Part shown: positions 22,751 to 35,200 of the stretch, one piece after another
Numbering within the stretch: position 1 is the first letter of the stretch
Layout of the letters: each line of letters begins with the position of its first letter
Assembly: GCA_963995525.1 (NCBI GenBank)
Contig: OZ023213.1
Location: 52,175,889-52,239,888 of the forward strand
Direction of reading: 5' to 3'
Source of the DNA: Escarpia spicata
Lineage: Eukaryota > Annelida > Polychaeta > Sabellida > Siboglinidae
Length of the DNA: 64,000 nt
Program-made: the position numbers and the translations under genes
The notes under the pieces: generated by a model
The model's database searches: none
The model's input: the letters and a program-made list of their open reading frames with translations, nothing else
What the model was told of the DNA's origin: nothing

Positions 22751-23054
22751 AGTAGAGCTCATCAATTTCCTCTTTCCATCAGCTCGGCTATTTCCTATTA
22801 TGATCCTGCAAATAAACAAAGTTGAATTTGGGAAACTAAGCCTAAATATGAGTTAACTAATTCAACTCTGTGCAGATTAATTCAGTTTAGATATTAGATT
22901 ATGGGACTTATCACCAAGTGTACAGCTGGCTAAACGGAAAATAAATACAAGAGAACTTTGTTATGCTGATTCAGTCAGACTAAAATCCCAATCCATTACT
23001 TTGGCCAACGTTTAATTTGCGTCTACATAATTACCTGTACGCACTGGTCATATA

Positions 23055-23191
23055 CAGTGCACTCCAGATAACTTGAACTCACATAAGATGATTTTCGCTA
23101 AGTTATGTAAATCGTTTCCTCGGTCCTAGTTATCAGACGTTCCAGTATTGCCACGGGTCCCTGGAGCTTCGACCTTGTCCAGAGTGCACTG
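23055..23191. mobile_element. 137-bp MITE with CAGTGCACTC TIRs and TA target site
   Basis: The element begins CAGTGCACTCCAGATAAC and ends TCCAGAGTGCACTG, giving inverted ends of 10-11 bp. It is flanked by TA at 23053-23054 and 23192-23193. TA duplication and a CAGT start suggest a pogo/Tigger-type Tc1-mariner relative. Confidence 0.65.
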
Positions 23192-24884
23192 TATGTTTCC
23201 TTTATTCTTGCTCTAATAATTAATGTTGTGTATAATTATACATATGGGCTATTCTCGCGAAAAGTGCACGGTAACGGTAAAGTAACATGTCAAAAATAAA
23301 TGTTTGATTTGTATGTTTTTAGCGAGTACTACTAATATCAAATGTGCTATTCACATAAAGCAGCGCAACCCGCTCTGATCTATTATTATATTTTTTTTTA
23401 TAAATATATTCATGGATAAAAACGTATGTATATTAGAGTGCAGATCTGCTGGTGTCCAAAATTCGTGCATCGCAAAATTCCATGGAAACACGGTATTGTG
23501 TACTATTTTAACAAACCTAAAACTTTTACATTGAAGGATGACATGTCAGCCAGGTTTACTAACAATCGTAGCTGCCTGTACGAATCTCACATTTTCATGT
23601 TTCGGTTCAAATAAATGGGGAAACGGGGACTTTTCAAACACGGCGGACTAGAATTTGGAAAGCGAAGACCAGTAGACATACAAACCCAATCCGAAAATAC
23701 CCCAAGTCCCAGATTTAGGCAAAAAATAACTTCCACGACCAGGTTAAACCTATTGCTGTGGTTGCATATACTGATATTGCTTGAATCAACTCACCTTGAA
23801 ATCTGACATGTTGGCTGTGTGTGTGAGACGTGACGTCGACGGTCTTTGTGTGGTTCACTGCGCGTGATTGAATATCCATTATACTCGGGCTGCATAATTA
23901 ATCATCTACGTGGCAGCAAGCTCAAAATGATTCGCGTAAACACAATTGTTTATCGGCTTTTTGCGCAGATAACACCCACATTTTGCATAAACATGCAAGA
24001 CATAAGTAGCAGAGAAAGTACTTATGGGAAATTTTGATACAGTATATCTCGAATGTATATTAGCTTATAAAGAAGCTTTAACAACAAACATCAATTATTT
24101 CGCCCATTAAACAAAAGTACGCACTCGTTTTATTAAACTAACATCAGATGATAACTGTACTCGAATTATTAAAACACTACATGCTTGGACATCGCGATAA
24201 GTTAAATAAGTTGATTCGCTTTAAATAAAGACACTTCTCAATGTAGAATAATTATAGATTTGTAGCCTAGTGAAGTGGCACAAATATCTAAATCGCACCT
24301 TTAAATTGAGAGCAATCACTACTGTTGTCCAGCGGAATCAGAGTTAATTAACTGAGAAGCACTGAGATTGGGCCATGGGATGACTGGAGACAATGCTGTC
24401 TGGTCGACTTGTGAAGTCGTGGTCAACAGTACGTGTTGTGACGTCTGGGTTACTTCGGACAATGTCAGTCGTAGTGACGTAACTCCAACGCGGCGGGGCG
24501 ACTCTCATTTAGGACGGAGTGCCTTCAAATCCAGCCCGGCGTGTGAAACAACATTGTTGACCGAATTATACTACAAAAGATCCAATTTACTCCCCCCGGG
24601 AAATAAAATCGCACCGTATTCCTGGCTAGCACTGGTTACACATAAACATTCATAATTAAACATGTTAGGGTTTTATAATTTAATTATCAGGGTAGCAATT
24701 ATGATAGCGATCGAGCTTTGGAATCTACCAACAACTCTTGTGGTGCCATCTATTTTCATTAGCCATTCGCTTTCAATTAGTTCGACGTGAAAGGAACCCG
24801 ACAGTCAAACCATCTACAGGCCAGTTGTATTTCTCTCGGGCTATTTGTGGTAGTGGAGGAAACATCTCGCACTGTCATCACATA
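23192..24884. other. Intergenic, nothing supported
   Basis: I saw no gene. Short open frames at 23426, 23615, 23846 and 24368 lack motifs and splice context. Confidence 0.35.
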
Positions 24885-25335
24885 GGCGCCGGGACAGCGG
24901 GGGCTTGGGGACTGAGCCCTAACTATTTTTTGGGGAGCTGGATATATGGTTAGTCCCCAATATTTAGGGAAGGGGTGCATTTTTGTGTGCAATTTGATGT
25001 TTTTTTTATGAGCCTGATGTATGTTTCAGCGAACCTGTGGTGTGCAATTGGAGGTTTTCGAAGTTATTTATATAGCCTGAAGGTGGGTATTTGTCGAGCT
25101 TCAAGGGGATGCAAAGAGTTTTTTTTGGAAAGCCCGAATGTGGCGTTCTTTTAGCGAGCCTCAACGAGGGATGTGTTTTGGCGAGCTTTAAGGCGGGTGG
25201 AAATCGAGGTTTTTGGAGAGCATGAAGGTGGTTTTTGGCAATCCTCAATGCGGTGCAAATGGAGGTGTTTTGAAAGTTCCAAAGTGTTTTTAGCGAGCCT
25301 CAAGTAAAACATTTTTATAGTCGCCGCGACAACAG
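24885..25335 (+). repeat. GC-rich dispersed repeat, copy 2, spanning the duplication breakpoint
   Basis: It starts CATAGGCGCCGGGACAGC, contains GGGACTGAGCCCTAACTATT and GGATATATGGTTAGTCCCC, then degenerate units of about 40 bp with GCGAGCCTCAA and GTGCAAATGGAGGT. The start of the 27-kb duplicated unit (25251) lies inside this repeat. Copy B at 52274 enters at the same internal position, whereas here the repeat is continuous on both sides. Confidence 0.65.
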
Positions 25336-26153
25336 TACACTAACCCTCTTATGATGCCGTAGTCTGACAGCGGAGTCGTGCTGAAGCTCCGGCTCAACAC
25401 ACCCTGTATTAATTTCCTTCTGGTGCCTATGATTATGGTCATTGAAGAACATTCTTTTGCCTGTCAACAGGTACCCCAGTCAGAATATAATTGAGTAGGT
25501 TTTATTTGGAATAGTAACAAGCTTTGAACTCCAATGCAATACCCAGAGGACATTAGCATTTATACTTTGAACAATAAAGTGTAGGTCATAACCAGTAATG
25601 GACAAAACTCGTCACGGCCGTGACTTCTTTAGACAAAACCCCTCAGCCTTTTAGAAGTGGACTTATATACAATTATCTTGATCAATATTATTTCTCCAGT
25701 TCAACACATATATGCATTGCCAGTATGTGTGTGATAGAATATATTTTAATAAACAAACTGCAAAAAAATAGCATTTAGGTGTTTTGTCCACGAGGATTTA
25801 TCCCCAGAATGGCCATATCGTGAGGAATTATATTCGTGTGGGTTTATGCCCAGAATGATTATGTCGTGAGTGGTTATATCCAAGAGGGTTTATGCACAGA
25901 TTGGTCATGCCCTGAGGGATTATATAATAATAGTAATAAATAACTTCTTACGCGCCAATATCCTCAGACAATCCGAGCTCAGTGGCGCACCAAATCCGTG
26001 AGGGTTTATACCTAGAGTGGTTATGTTTATCGTAAAGAAGTTTACGCCAGGATCTTGAACAGTCGACAATGTCAAGTTTGTTTACAGAGCTGAACAAAAT
26101 AAATATATGACTTATTCGCTTGTTGTACTGTACCTGAAGTTATTAATCCAAGT

Positions 26154-26486
26154 TTATAAGCAAATCAATAACTCCACGATACACCAAATGGCAGGGTATA
26201 TTTGGACTGGTCGCACGGCAACAAACTGTTGAACTACTGTGCCACCCCAATCCAAATATAACTTTGTTTTGAAGAGCGTTGTAACTACTTTGGCCAATTG
26301 GCTGCTATTGTCGAAGCAGATGGAACCCATAGTGTTATAACCACTTGTGATTATATTGCAGGAGTAATTACTTGTTTTGCGCATGAACGTATTTAGATGA
26401 GCAAAATAAAGGTCATGGTATGAGAAGCTTAGACGTATGCACCAGTGGATTGTATACGTTTCTGAGGCATGCCCACGGGAGAACAA
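26154..26486 (-). CDS. Unrecognised 110-aa ORF, near-identical in both duplication copies
   Basis: The frame starts MFSRGHASETYTIHWC and stays open for 110 codons. The counterpart at 53162-53494 has the same length with only two amino-acid changes. No domain, signal peptide or splice context was recognised. Since the whole duplicated segment is highly similar, conservation of the frame is weak evidence. It may be a remnant of an unknown element. Confidence 0.15.
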   Translation of the reverse strand: MFSRGHASETYTIHWCIRLSFSYHDLYFAHLNTFMRKTSNYSCNIITSGYNTMGSICFDNSSQLAKVVTTLFKTKLYLDWGGTVVQQFVAVRPVQIYPAIWCIVELLICL

Positions 26487-27873
26487 TTAATAATATAGGT
26501 CAGTCTAGTTGACAGTTATTAAAATTTGTTTATAATACATGCACAGCTGAACTGAGAATGTAATTATAAATTATGTATGTGTTTAAATTGTCAAAGGAAA
26601 ATAGTAACATAAATACATAAAGAATGTTCCTCAATGACATGTATAGTCCAATGTCTAACTACTGTGGAAATAGGTATGCACAATTCGGTGGTTGTGATGG
26701 TATTATTTTTACCTGCAAAACATCGGCGTGCATATTGGTTTTGCGAAATGGTTTTCGTTGCGCCTATATGGCTTAGTGCAATACTGTGAACGATACAACT
26801 AGCTGGTTCTGGTGATTCCACTCTATGAAATACTAATGAACGTGTGAACGGAATCTGCGTAATTTATTTTGCTACACGCTATAACTGTTGCGTGTCTCTG
26901 TGTGGGTATAATTTCACGTTTACTAAAATCAAGGTAGCAAAACATGGAGCCCATAAAATAGTGTTTATTTTTGGATAAACAAATTGTTACGCTAGTTTGC
27001 CGTGTTTTCAATAATGCATGTCGACACACATAACGACAGAGCTATGCAATTCTATGAGAACAAAAACCGGTCGTCACCTTCAAACCATGTTGATTTCTTC
27101 TCTTAGTTCGAAAAAGGCTGTTCACGCGGTAACCAGCAAACGTTCACATGGTAGAGAAAACCTCTGAAGTCGGCTCCAACCACTTCACATTCACTGGCAA
27201 TTATGTGGTTTAGTACAATTCAGACAACGGAATCTTTCTAGTGTAATCAATTGTGCATAAGAGATAACATCTGAAGATGTATCCATTTAAGCGCGAAGTA
27301 TTTGCTGTAAAACGGCCTTATGCAAAAATGACCTCGCTCATCTCAAAGATTCAGTACTTCGTTGTGGTATTCAAACATGACATATGTTTCATACTTCTCC
27401 TTTGTTATTCGCCAAGGACAAGCCTCGATGTTTCAACTAGACATATCTTGCTGAGATCCTCTCGGATTGTCTAGGACTACTTGCGTATAATTAGTCAATC
27501 TTGGGCTTGGCGGAAAATACTGGGTTCGATTTGCAGAAATCTCGGAACATATGTGGAAGGGTTGAAGAGATAAGTGTTGTTATTACGTAAATATGATTCG
27601 TAAACTATCCATAGACACATATTAAGAAACATCTATAGTCAGAGAAAGTGTATTTGAGGATGTTAGTCTTAGGCCATTGCCGAAGCTTCGGTGGCGATAG
27701 TCGGGGGAAACAGATTTTGTTCATGTGGCATGGCAATCTAGCGTAAAGTGTAACGTTTGTGTACAGATAACAGTCTTCTTAAAGACTGCATAGTGAATAG
27801 TGTAAACATAGTTGACTAAACTATTTTGAATAGTTAATTAGATTGTTATCATTACTATTAAACAAATTCTGAT

Positions 27874-29331
27874 ATGGCGCCTTGCAAGTGTGTCAAGACA
27901 AAGCGACACTTGGTGTGCGACGACTGCCACACCAGGGTGGATTGTGGGAAGTCATGGACAGATATTAAGGAAAAGGTATTCACCTTTCCGTGAGTGGGGT
28001 GTTGGAAGGTGGAATGTCCGCGGAAGGAGGTCGTTAGGTAGACAGATATTGTGAAGGGGGTGGAGATGAGAATTAGCAAGGAGACAGGTGGAATGGAGAG
28101 AGACGACAGGGAGAGATGTGGGAATACCGTGAGACTGAAGGAGAAGAGTAGTGGCAAGAAAACTGAGGCAAGGCGACTGAGAGGAGGGAAGGTGATTGGA
28201 GGGAAAGAAATTGGAAAATCGACGACAGAAAACGTGACAGGCGTGACTGTGACAGGGGAGAAAGTGACCGCAGAGAAGGAGAGAGGGAAAATGGGACGTG
28301 AGAAGAGATAAATAACTGTGATGGGAGGAAAGATGAAGGGACGAAAGGAAGAGAGAGTAAACGGGACAGAAGAGAAGTCGATAAAAGAGACGCTGACAAA
28401 AAAGGAGGAGGAAAGGTGACAAGAGAAAAAGCGACAGGAAAGAATGGAACGGAAGAGAATGGGATAGGAGAGAAGACGACAGGGGGTAAAGACAACAACT
28501 AGACAGATGCAAACCAGAGAAGGAGCTACTCTGAGGCAATGATTGAGGGGAGCAATGAGAAAAGAGAAGGTGTTCATGGGCGACTTTATTCTGAGAAAGA
28601 CAGATAGGGAACTAAGCGAGGGGAGGACATCATTGTTTGTTTACTGGGGGTTAGGATAGAACATGTGAATGAAAGGGTAGAGAAGAGAAGGTATTGGGGC
28701 ATGGCAAGGGAGAGTCTATATTAGTACACGTAAGGACAAATAATGCAGACAGGGAGAGAACAACTGAGGTAGTACAGATAGTTAGTGAGGAAGTTAAATA
28801 AGACAAAAGTTGAACAGTTTATTCTTTCAGGAAGTTTGCTAGTTGAACAGATGTGTGAAGAAGAGGGGGTGGGATTCACATATTTATGGGGATACTTTGT
28901 TGGGAGGGAAGATATGTACATGATAGATGGCCTCCATCTAAGTGGAAAGGGGCAGCGGTTTTCTCAGAGAAACTGCTGCGATCTGCTGACAGTGGGACAC
29001 GTTGCATGGGACTGTGTTATTATGGGGGATTTTAACCTATGGGCATATACAGTGAAACTATCTACAGAGTACGGGGAGTGGGGACCACAAGATTTTAGTT
29101 TACTGCAAGATAGTTTCCTTTCTCAACATGTGCTAGAACCAACCACGGGTGAGAATGTGTTAGACTTAGTTTTGTCCTCACAGAATGAATTAGTTGACAA
29201 TGTCAAGATGTGTGAGCCACTGGGGAGTAGTGATCACAACCAGGTACATTTTACCACCAACGTAAAATCAGAAAGGAATAATAAAAAAGCAGTACAGGAG
29301 AAATTTCCACAAAGGAAGATATAAGGACACG
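27874..29331 (+). mobile_element. 5' half of a CR1-like LINE (ORF1 and endonuclease), copy A
   Basis: An ATG at 27874 opens MAPCKCVKTKRHLVCDDCHT, a Cys/His-rich N-terminus like that of CR1 ORF1. A purine-rich charged linker follows (28050-28500), then an SGNH/esterase-like segment (VFMGD near 28570, ILVHVRTNNAD-like near 28715-28750) in broken frames. From 28785 an open frame gives MIDGLHLSGKG, then VIMGDFNLW and PLGSSDHNQVHF, the GDFN and SDH motifs of the apurinic-type endonuclease. The RT part is absent. The frames are interrupted, so it is inactive. The equivalent in copy B is 54911-56339. Confidence 0.7.
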
Positions 29332-29789
29332 AGGAAGTATTTAGTAAAGATAGACTGAAATAACACACTGAAGAATACGACAGCAACATTATCAGTGTGT
29401 TTTCAATATATGGCCTGTGCAGTTGCGAGGAATGGATTAGTGAAATATCCGGGGTTTTGGAAGTTTGTGTTAACCCACAGAAATTAACGAATTACCCCCA
29501 AGGAGATAATGACCCCCAGGTTAAAATACAGCAGATTTAATACATGCAAGTAACTCAATATCGTTTATCGGTGTATACTGTATTGTTTTATCGTTATTTT
29601 GTAATCACTTTATATCTGTTTTTTGGGGGGATATCATGTATCTTGTTGTTACTTCGTACATAGGTATACTGTAGAACAGCAGTCGTCAAACACAGAATAA
29701 CGTAGGCGTGTACACCTTACAGCACACCTGTTCAACAGCTCATAAGTACTGCCATACTGTGTACGAGGGATACCAAACAGTCAGCTTTC

Positions 29790-30251
29790 CTAATGCAACA
29801 TTTGTATGTGTGTAGCGGAGCGGACCACGGCTATTGTGAATCTGATTAAGCATGCGGGGAGGGTATGACGCAGTTGTGAATACAACATCAACTTAATTGG
29901 TGTTTGCAACGAAAACAACAAGGTTACAGTAGACGTGTTGCCGAGGCGTTGATACGGATATAGAACATTTTGGCTGTTGAAGTGTACAGCGTGTGGTGGA
30001 CAACAGTTTGGTGAAGGGCAAACTGTCTGTGCCGGGTCGTTGGGATGGCTGTAAGCTATATTTGCTATTCGGACGAAAGACGGACCACAATCGTTAGCAC
30101 TGTCGATAGTATTCAAGTTGTTGTTCACCCTGTCAAGTCTCTTTGAAAACACCCCCGAAATAACCCTTTCACCAGCGATACCAATTATGGTAGCACGGCT
30201 TTCAATATTCACTACGCCTTGTTGAACCTTGAACTGCATTATTCTGTGCAC
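29790..30251 (-). CDS. Unrecognised 153-aa ORF, copy A
   Basis: The frame begins MHRIMQFKVQQG and contains DSANDCGPSFVRIANIAYS and NVLYPYQRLGNTSTVTLL. I cannot assign a family. In copy B the upstream part is interrupted and only 112 codons remain (57462-57800), with many more amino-acid differences than flanking frames. That argues it is a decaying fragment, possibly of a mobile element. Confidence 0.2.
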   Translation of the reverse strand: MHRIMQFKVQQGVVNIESRATIIGIAGERVISGVFSKRLDRVNNNLNTIDSANDCGPSFVRIANIAYSHPNDPAQTVCPSPNCCPPHAVHFNSQNVLYPYQRLGNTSTVTLLFSLQTPIKLMLYSQLRHTLPACLIRFTIAVVRSATHIQMLH

Positions 30252-31055
30252 TGATTACAACTGATTGCACAACAGTACCCAACAATAATAGTAATTAAGC
30301 ATTGAAAATGAACATTCCTCTCCACTAGAGGAGATTGATTAACAATTGCCAATAATTATAATTACAGAACAAATAGTACTTAATTCGCGCCTATCGACTA
30401 GGCCAAATAAAGCCAAGAGGAGGTAGATAATTCACGAGTAAGACACGAAACGAACGATGTAATAAGACAACAGAGTGTCTTAAGACATCGTCTACGGGAG
30501 CTGTTTTGTTTTGACATCGTAAATATGAGATTGTAGGTATCACACACTATGGGTAATGGCTTGAGAATGACGTCAGAAAATCTACATATAAAGTGGCATC
30601 CATATAGCAAGAGGAAAGCGTATAGGTATTATGAAACTAACTTTTCTAAGAGTAGACCTCTAAACAACAGACTGTTGCGTCCCATAACTGAAGATTTTTT
30701 GTTGCATGCATAACGCCTTTGGCGCAGCATGAGAGGAGAATGATTGTTCTCCTCCATGTTCCCTGCTGCACAGTGGTGAGGGTCAGAGATAATATTGCTG
30801 AACCACTTGCTGTGTTTTTTCTTTCCAAAGTGTTCCATACATAATCCCTTCTCTCTATCTTTGATTCTCACCCCAATCTTCTCATGTCGCCCCTCACGCA
30901 GTCCTCCCATCTCAGGGTTGGCCTTCCCCCTTTTCAGTGTCCTTGCCATTTTTTCACCTCTGCTCTCTTTGCTAGGTATTGATAATTGAATAACAAGAAG
31001 CAGAAAAGAAAAGAAGAAGAATAAGAAGACATAAATAAAAGGGACACGGGATGGA

Positions 31056-31655
31056 ACAAGAACAACAAGACGAACACGAAGAACAAGTATAACAAGATGA
31101 ACAGGAAGAACAAGAATATCAAGATAAACAGGAAGAACAAGAATAACAAGATGAACAGGAAGAACAAGAATATCAAGATGAACAGGAAGAACAAGGATAT
31201 CAAGATGAACAGGAAGAGCAAGAATATCAAGATGAACTGGAAGAACAAGAATAGCAAGATGAACAAGAAGATCAAGAATATCAAGATGAACAGGAAGAAC
31301 AAGAAAAACAAGATGAACAGGAAGAACAAAGAATATCAAGATGAACAGGAAGAACAAGAATAACAAGATGAACAGGAAGAACAAGAATAACAAGATGAAC
31401 TGGAAGAACAAGAATAACAAGATGAACAGGAAGAACAAGAATAACAAGATGAACAGGAAGAAAAAGAATACCAAGGTGAACAGGAAGAACAAGAATAACA
31501 AGATGAACAGGGAGAACAAGAATAACAAGATGAACAGGAAGAACAAGAATACCAAGATGAGCAGGAAGAACAAGAATAACAAGATGAATAGGAAGAACAA
31601 GAATAACAAGATGAACAGGAAGAACAAGAATAACAAGATGAACAGGAAGAACAAC
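31056..31655. repeat. 27-bp minisatellite, copy A (about 0.6 kb)
   Basis: The unit is three related 9-mers, AACAAGAAT, AACAAGATG and AACAGGAAG, repeated about 22 times with TATC, TACC and AAAA variants. The purine-rich strand is plus. A single-base insertion near 31328 shifts the frame, so the long open frames are not maintained here. Confidence 0.9.
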
Positions 31656-32135
31656 AAAACAAATACAAAATAAAATTAATGGACTACAGAAGATGAAGTC
31701 AACTTTACATTATCACAGAACGACGAGATATCATAAGTGAACACTTCAACTGAATGCGGACTAAGCACATTCTCACACGTATATTAAAAAAATCTGTTTA
31801 GCAGCCAAACGTTTAACTGTAGTTTGTTAACTTAGAACAGTTCACCACGATTTTACCGCTAGCTACGCATGAACGAGAAGTACCTTTGTTTTGTCTAAAC
31901 GCAACGATAATATATTGCATAAGATAACTTAAGTGGGTTTTGCAACATGCAAACCAGTCCTTTTGTTGGCAGTCCAGGGGTAGACAGATTAACATAGTCG
32001 AAACGAATTTACCTTTAAACGACGCAACTCTCTTTAGTCAAACTCTTGAGCTGAGAAACTAAACCAAGCACAGTTGAAGGTTTGAGTATATATTATACAA
32101 AAATCAAAGCAACTATTAGCAGTTTAACAACTTAC

Positions 32136-32256
32136 AACCTTCCACCCCCAATCGGCCCATCTGACATTGAAGAGTATAGTGCGCATGCGCCTCGTTGTGC
32201 AATATAAGACTGCCGTGGCGCCCGGCAACGCAACGTGCTTGCTCTGAGCTGCGAAG
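32136..32256 (+). promoter_or_regulatory. Promoter of secreted repeat-protein gene 2
   Basis: It has AACCTTCCACCCC at 32136-32148, the NRF1-type palindrome TGCGCATGCGC ending at 32190, and a TATA box AATATAAG beginning at 32201, exactly 56 bp before the ATG. The leader GTGCTTGCTCTGAGCTGCGAAG closely matches that of gene 1. The ERSE/CRE motifs seen at XBP1 are absent. Confidence 0.6.
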
Positions 32257-35200
32257 ATGAAGGTCGTCGTCGTTCTCGTGTTGGTCGCTCTTGTGTCTGT
32301 GACTCTGGCGAAGCCACCTGGAAAGGTACGTCGCATTGACACTGATTACAGTCGCATGTTTTGCTTGTAATTATTAGTACTACTATTTTAATCTATGTTA
32401 TCTTATTTATAAGTGTCATGCGGAATTTTTTTCGGATAAATGAATAGTGTATACTTTTGGTCTACATTGCTTTCTCATGGGTCACATGACATATACTGTG
32501 GTTTGGAAAAAGCAATTACATTTTGGGTGTTGATAATTTAACCACGTCCGGAAAGGAAACCTGTTCTTTTTTAATATAATTGGTATAATTTAACGATGTC
32601 GACGGAATACAAGCAACCGCCTTATGGTCTGAGAGGCCGATTGGCGCGGTATTGACAGGAAGGCGATAAAAGTTAGGTAAGTTTGTGTAGACGTTATCCA
32701 ATATCGCGTTTCCTCTTATTGGTTGGTCGACAATCTGTTTCACGTCGTGATTTCGTTTCAAGTGAGAATCCTTCATCTTGTTGAAGTCGCCCATTATGAC
32801 GATACCTATATATGGGTGGTGTAGGCGTATGTAGTCTTAGCGACTGGTCGATGTGATTCAGCATTGCCAAATCATCTAACCCGGGAGGATGATAAAAATT
32901 ATATAGTTACAATTGTCATTTGCGGATGGTCGCGAAGCATCTTTGCTGGGCGTATAGTTATCCATAACGTTTCTAGTTAGGGTTGATTTAGTTCGGGCCA
33001 ATATTTATTTGGAGTTGAGTCTCGAACATAGCAGGCCATACCTCCGTGTTGGCGGCCGTCTTGTCTGTCTCTCCGGTAGATATTGAACTCTGACAGCGAG
33101 AGCGGGCCGTCTGGTATGCTGCTGGTGCACCACGTTTCTGTTACAGCCATAACGTCTACCCCGTAGTTGTCCTTTATCACTTTAATTTCGTCCAGTTTAC
33201 TAGATAGCACTCCGCGAATGTTTGTATTGATTATCGTTGGTAGGTCCCATTTGTTTGTTTGAACACATATCGTATTTCTACCATAAGCACCAGTTCCACG
33301 GATGTTCAATTCATTGTTGTTGTTATGGTGTGTCGATGGTCGATGACCGACCACAGTGGGTATTTGGCTGCACTCGATTAGTCAGGCCTGAGTTGGACCT
33401 GCGAGATGTCCAGACTTCAACCTACCACGTGATCGGTCTACTTGTCAATCGAGGAGAGATCGTGTGGCGGAATATGTGTTTGGTAGATGGACAGAAAAAG
33501 AAAGACTTTGTGGACTGTGACCATGGTGATGTTGAGAATGACGGTGAGAGATCGGGTGGTGGTACAGGTGTGTTTGGTAGATGGACAGAAAAAGAAAGAC
33601 TTTGTGGACTATGACAATGATGATGTTGAGAATGACGTTTCAATCAGGTTGTGATGCAGCCTGTAGGAAATGTCGTGATCTCAAACAATCGTGGACTTGT
33701 TGGAAGACAATCTGTAATCAGAGGTTTAAGCGTTATCATTACTACTGGTCACTCCCTCTACATTACATATGTTGGTTTGACGATGCAAATGTATGGACAA
33801 TTCGTATAAACTTTGTTTTATGCTTTACAATCTTCAATGACAGGCAGTTTTATTTCATTTTTATTCCATTGCTCAGATGTACAACCAATAAATGGTTTTT
33901 AAATGAAACAAATCCAAGTAGCAGAGTCTATTTTTTTCAACAAGGTGATGTAAATAACCGTTGTTGCTTTAATGTTTTGATGATTGGCTCCCTAAAAGCA
34001 ACTGAAAATAAATTATTGTGGCTAGTTATATGGTAACCTAGAACTGTTCATTTTGTAAACCCTAAATGTGCATGTGTTTTAAAAGGAGTGATGTACAAAA
34101 AAACAAAAAGGCTGTCACAAAGCATTATATTTTTATACTTATGTCAAATAGTTTTTATCATGAAAATAAATTCACTAAAATAAATGCAAACTTGTGTTCT
34201 ATTCTATGGTCTATTAACGTCGCTATCTTGAACAGCATGGTACTCTCCCAAACCGGACGAGCAATCCGTGCTACACTGCGAGTGCAGCCGGTGTTGTTTA
34301 CGTCTGCCTAGGCCCCAACGCTTGGTAGGAGGCCTCGCAGCAATGCCAAGTTCACATAACACTATATAACACTGTCCATGTACTGGTGTCCAAGGGCGGT
34401 GTTGTTTACGTCTGCCTAGGCACCCACGCTTGGTAGGAGGCCTTGCAGCAATGCCAAGTTCACATAACACTATATAACACTGTCCACGTACTGGCGTCCA
34501 AGGGCGGTGCTGTTTACGTCTGCCTAGGCACCCACGCTTGGTAGGAGGCCTTGCAGCAATGCCAAGTTCACATAACACTATATAACACTGTCCATGTACT
34601 GGCGTCCAAGGGCGGTGTTGTTTACGTCTGCCTAGGCACCCACGCTTGGTAGGAGGCCTTGCAGCAATGCCAAGTTCACATAACACTATATAACACTGTC
34701 CATGTACTGGTGTCCAAGGGCGGTGTTGTTTACGTCTGCCTAGGCACCCACGCTTGGTAGGAGGCCTTGCAGCAATGCCAAGTTCACATAACACTATATA
34801 ACACTGTCCATGTACTGGCGTCCAAGGACGACTTGATGGAATGTCTGCATTGAGCCAGTCGACATGTAGTGTATATGTAGAAGGCATGTATGTGTTACGT
34901 CATACTTGACCAAGTACAGCTAATTGACATTGCCACTGAAGCGTGACGGCCGATCTGCCGGCTGGTTGGGCGTGTCTCTGGTCTTGGTAGTGGTCAAGCC
35001 TGATTACTAGTTTAGCAATGCAATGTCATAAAACCATTAAAAACTCGCATATATACCGCACTTGTATAAGATTGTCCGTCGAATTGTAGTCCACGTATAT
35101 AAAAAAATCACGTCTGGTTAACAATACGCATATCAGATAGCCACAACTTATAATAAATTAAACAGTAACCGGCTGACATATGCGGTTTCTTTCTTACGAC

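Noticed and set aside
27858..28577. 239-aa minus-strand Ser/Phe/Leu-rich ORF
   Set aside because: It is antisense to the purine-rich linker of the CR1-like ORF1, and the frame is not kept equally in copy B.
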